A DNA stretch of 5,349 bases from contig CAIYOL010000268.1 of the NCBI GenBank assembly GCA_903927855.1, forward strand, positions 1-5,349, in the 5' to 3' direction. The position numbers were made by a program, and so were the translations under genes. Numbering within the stretch: position 1 is the first letter of the stretch; every line of letters begins with the position of its first letter. The notes under the pieces were generated by a model that searched no databases, had not been told where the DNA came from, and worked only from the letters and a program-made list of their open reading frames with translations. Below are positions 4,215 to 5,349 of this stretch, piece by piece. Source of the DNA: an uncultured Planctomycetota bacterium (GTDB lineage Bacteria; Planctomycetota; Phycisphaerae; Sedimentisphaerales; Anaerobacaceae).

Positions 4215-5246
4215 TTATGGTGCGAGAAAAGCGTCTGTTTCGCAGGATGGCACCTCAACACCTTTGTATGTATCGGTGTCTTGCAGTGTGTATATATCAT
4301 CTGCCGAAGTGCCTATTTGACGGGACTTTACGAACTCTGTGCTGCCGTCGCAATACAAGACGTTTTGGCCGCGGTTGTTATGATTGGTGCTGTTAAGAAT
4401 TAATGAGTCTATGTTTGGTTCGAGCTTTAATGGCTTGGAATAATCATCAGGCAAACTCTCAAAAAGCGGATTCGAATCTGCTGCCAGCACTTTTCGCCCC
4501 TGTGGATTTGCCTCTCCGGCTTTGTTGCATCTTATTCTGAAACTGTAGGTTACGTATTTTTGGGAGGGGAAATCGTTAGAGTTTTGTACTTGTGAGGGGT
4601 CTAACTGCGCTGTCAGGCGCTGGCTTTTGCCGGGGCAGATGAAATCGGCCGGCTTATTATAGCCGCCTTTCACCAAAAGAAATACATGCCGAGTATTAGA
4701 CTGATTTTCTTTGCCCTGATAGCCCACCTTCCACCAAGGGGCGCCCGTGGCAGTGGCAACAGCAGGCAGGTGGCCTTCGTGGTCATCACTGTAGGAATTT
4801 ACGCCTTGCCCGATTTGCTTCAATTGCATCAGGCAGGCCTGCTGCCATGATTTTTGACGGGCCAAATTCAAAGGAGCGATTACGACCCCCGCGACAAACA
4901 CTATCACTGCCGCAGCCGCTACTATTTCACCTATGTTCTTCCAGAAGCGTCTCTTATCAGTAATGCTTCTGGTCTGTTCATCGGCAAGCAATTGCTCAAG
5001 CCGAAGCTGGCTTGAACGCGCAACGTTCTTCAGCCGCCAAATCGTGCCCTCTGCTAAATCATCCGGGCAAAGGTCAGATTCCAGGGTTTTTAGTGGTGAA
5101 AGTGCGTTTTTGAGTTTTGAGTGAATCTCGGCGGCTTGCTTGTTTGAGGCTATCAACTGTTCGGCTTCGGCAGTTACTTCTTCGGAGGTCAAACCTAAGC
5201 AGTAGTCAAATAATAATTGCTTCTGCTGGTTATTTAGCTCGGTCAT
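4215..5246 (-). CDS. Membrane anti-sigma-like protein with pilin-type (H-x-DG) extracytoplasmic domain
   Basis: A 343-residue protein in three parts. Residues 1-100 are cytoplasmic, helical and charged (F-D-Y-C-L-G-L-T-S-E-E, then C60-P-D-D-L-A-E-G-T-I-W), in the position and style of planctomycete anti-sigma domains. The zinc-binding H-x3-C-x2-C of ZAS anti-sigma factors is absent. One membrane helix spans about 106-126. The rest lies outside and resembles the pilin-like protein at 95-949: C138-L-M-Q-L-K-Q-I-G-Q, Y152..D154-D-H-E-G, F-I-C-P (202-205), T-Y-S-F, and N-H289 ... L-Y-C-D300-G301-S with F-V. Its ATG overlaps the stop of the ECF sigma gene as ATGA, with AGGAG 12 bases upstream, which fixes the start. 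It probably holds the sigma factor inactive until an envelope signal arrives. The inhibitory role is inferred from gene order and topology, not from a recognised sigma-binding motif. Confidence 0.85.
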   Translation of the reverse strand: MTELNNQQKQLLFDYCLGLTSEEVTAEAEQLIASNKQAAEIHSKLKNALSPLKTLESDLCPDDLAEGTIWRLKNVARSSQLRLEQLLADEQTRSITDKRRFWKNIGEIVAAAAVIVFVAGVVIAPLNLARQKSWQQACLMQLKQIGQGVNSYSDDHEGHLPAVATATGAPWWKVGYQGKENQSNTRHVFLLVKGGYNKPADFICPGKSQRLTAQLDPSQVQNSNDFPSQKYVTYSFRIRCNKAGEANPQGRKVLAADSNPLFESLPDDYSKPLKLEPNIDSLILNSTNHNNRGQNVLYCDGSTEFVKSRQIGTSADDIYTLQDTDTYKGVEVPSCETDAFLAP

Positions 5247-5349
5247 TTGGCTTTTTTGCTCCTAAATGCTGTTTTCCAGTCTTTGCTGAACCGTCCAACG
5301 GCTGTGTGTAATCTGCTTTTAACTGTTCCGATAGGTATACTTAAAACAT
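5243..5349 (-). CDS. ECF-type RNA polymerase sigma factor, C-terminal end (partial)
   Basis: The last 34 codons and TGA stop of a gene that starts beyond the window. The visible part reads V-L-S-I-P-I-G-T-V-K-S-R-L-H-T-A-V-G-R-F, the recognition helix of sigma region 4.2 (family pattern: (I/L)P.GTVKSRL.RA), followed by a short basic tail R-S-K-K-A-K. This helix contacts the -35 element. The stop overlaps the ATG of the anti-sigma-like gene (shared ATGA, 5243-5246), the usual arrangement for an ECF sigma and its membrane regulator and a sign of coupled translation. Regions 2 and 4.1 and the ECF subgroup cannot be judged from this fragment. Confidence 0.92.
   Translation of the reverse strand, partial: VLSIPIGTVKSRLHTAVGRFSKDWKTAFRSKKAK
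5259..5263 (-). promoter_or_regulatory. Ribosome-binding site AGGAG for the anti-sigma-like gene
   Basis: AGGAG (CTCCT on the plus strand) lies 12 bases upstream of the ATG at 5246, inside the last codons of the sigma gene. The spacing is slightly long, consistent with starts that also rely on re-initiation at the ATGA overlap. Confidence 0.65.

Noticed and set aside
4933..5311. Short plus-strand frames opposite the sigma/anti-sigma genes
   Set aside because: They lie opposite well-supported coding sequence with an ATGA overlap and region 4.2 motif, and carry no signals of their own.

Overview
The window looks like a planctomycete chromosome, most likely Phycisphaerae or Sedimentisphaerales-like. 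This is inferred from protein style, not from a marker gene. Four things point there: secreted parallel beta-helix proteins with 'IDAGN ... DMGAF' tails, a C-terminal dockerin-like tail of the type D-x-N-x-D-G-x-(I/V)-(D/N)-x-x-D-L...WL, a pilin-like protein with an 'FTKKDLVV' N-terminus and an H-x9-D motif, and an ECF sigma factor followed by a membrane anti-sigma-like protein carrying a related extracytoplasmic domain.

Layout. Bases 1-87 (+) are the 3' end of a secreted-type protein ending in a dockerin-like EF-hand. Seven bases after its stop begins a 284-residue pseudopilin-like protein (95-949, +), whose ribosome-binding site overlaps the end of the upstream gene. A 58-base gap holding a cluster of hairpins separates it from a 972-residue exported protein (1008-3926, +) made of two consecutive Pmp-like beta-helix units and a dockerin-like doublet. 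On the opposite strand, the last 34 codons of an ECF sigma factor (5243-5349, -) overlap the start of a 343-residue anti-sigma-like membrane protein (4215-5246, -) by ATGA. The two gene groups converge on a 288-base gap (3927-4214).

How the parts may work together. The plus-strand genes form a probable surface or secreted-protein operon: two dockerin-tailed exported proteins flanking a single-pass, pilin-like envelope protein. The minus-strand pair is a probable envelope-responsive regulator. The extracytoplasmic part of the anti-sigma-like protein shares four spaced motifs with the pilin-like protein, so the same fold family appears here once as an envelope protein and once as a probable sensor. 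No regulatory link between the two groups is shown by the sequence.

The most unusual non-coding feature is in the convergent gap. Fourteen A/T tracts between 3964 and 4099 recur every 10.15 bases on average, which is one helical turn. This predicts strongly curved DNA where neither flanking gene needs a promoter. No RNA genes, mobile elements or CRISPR arrays were found.
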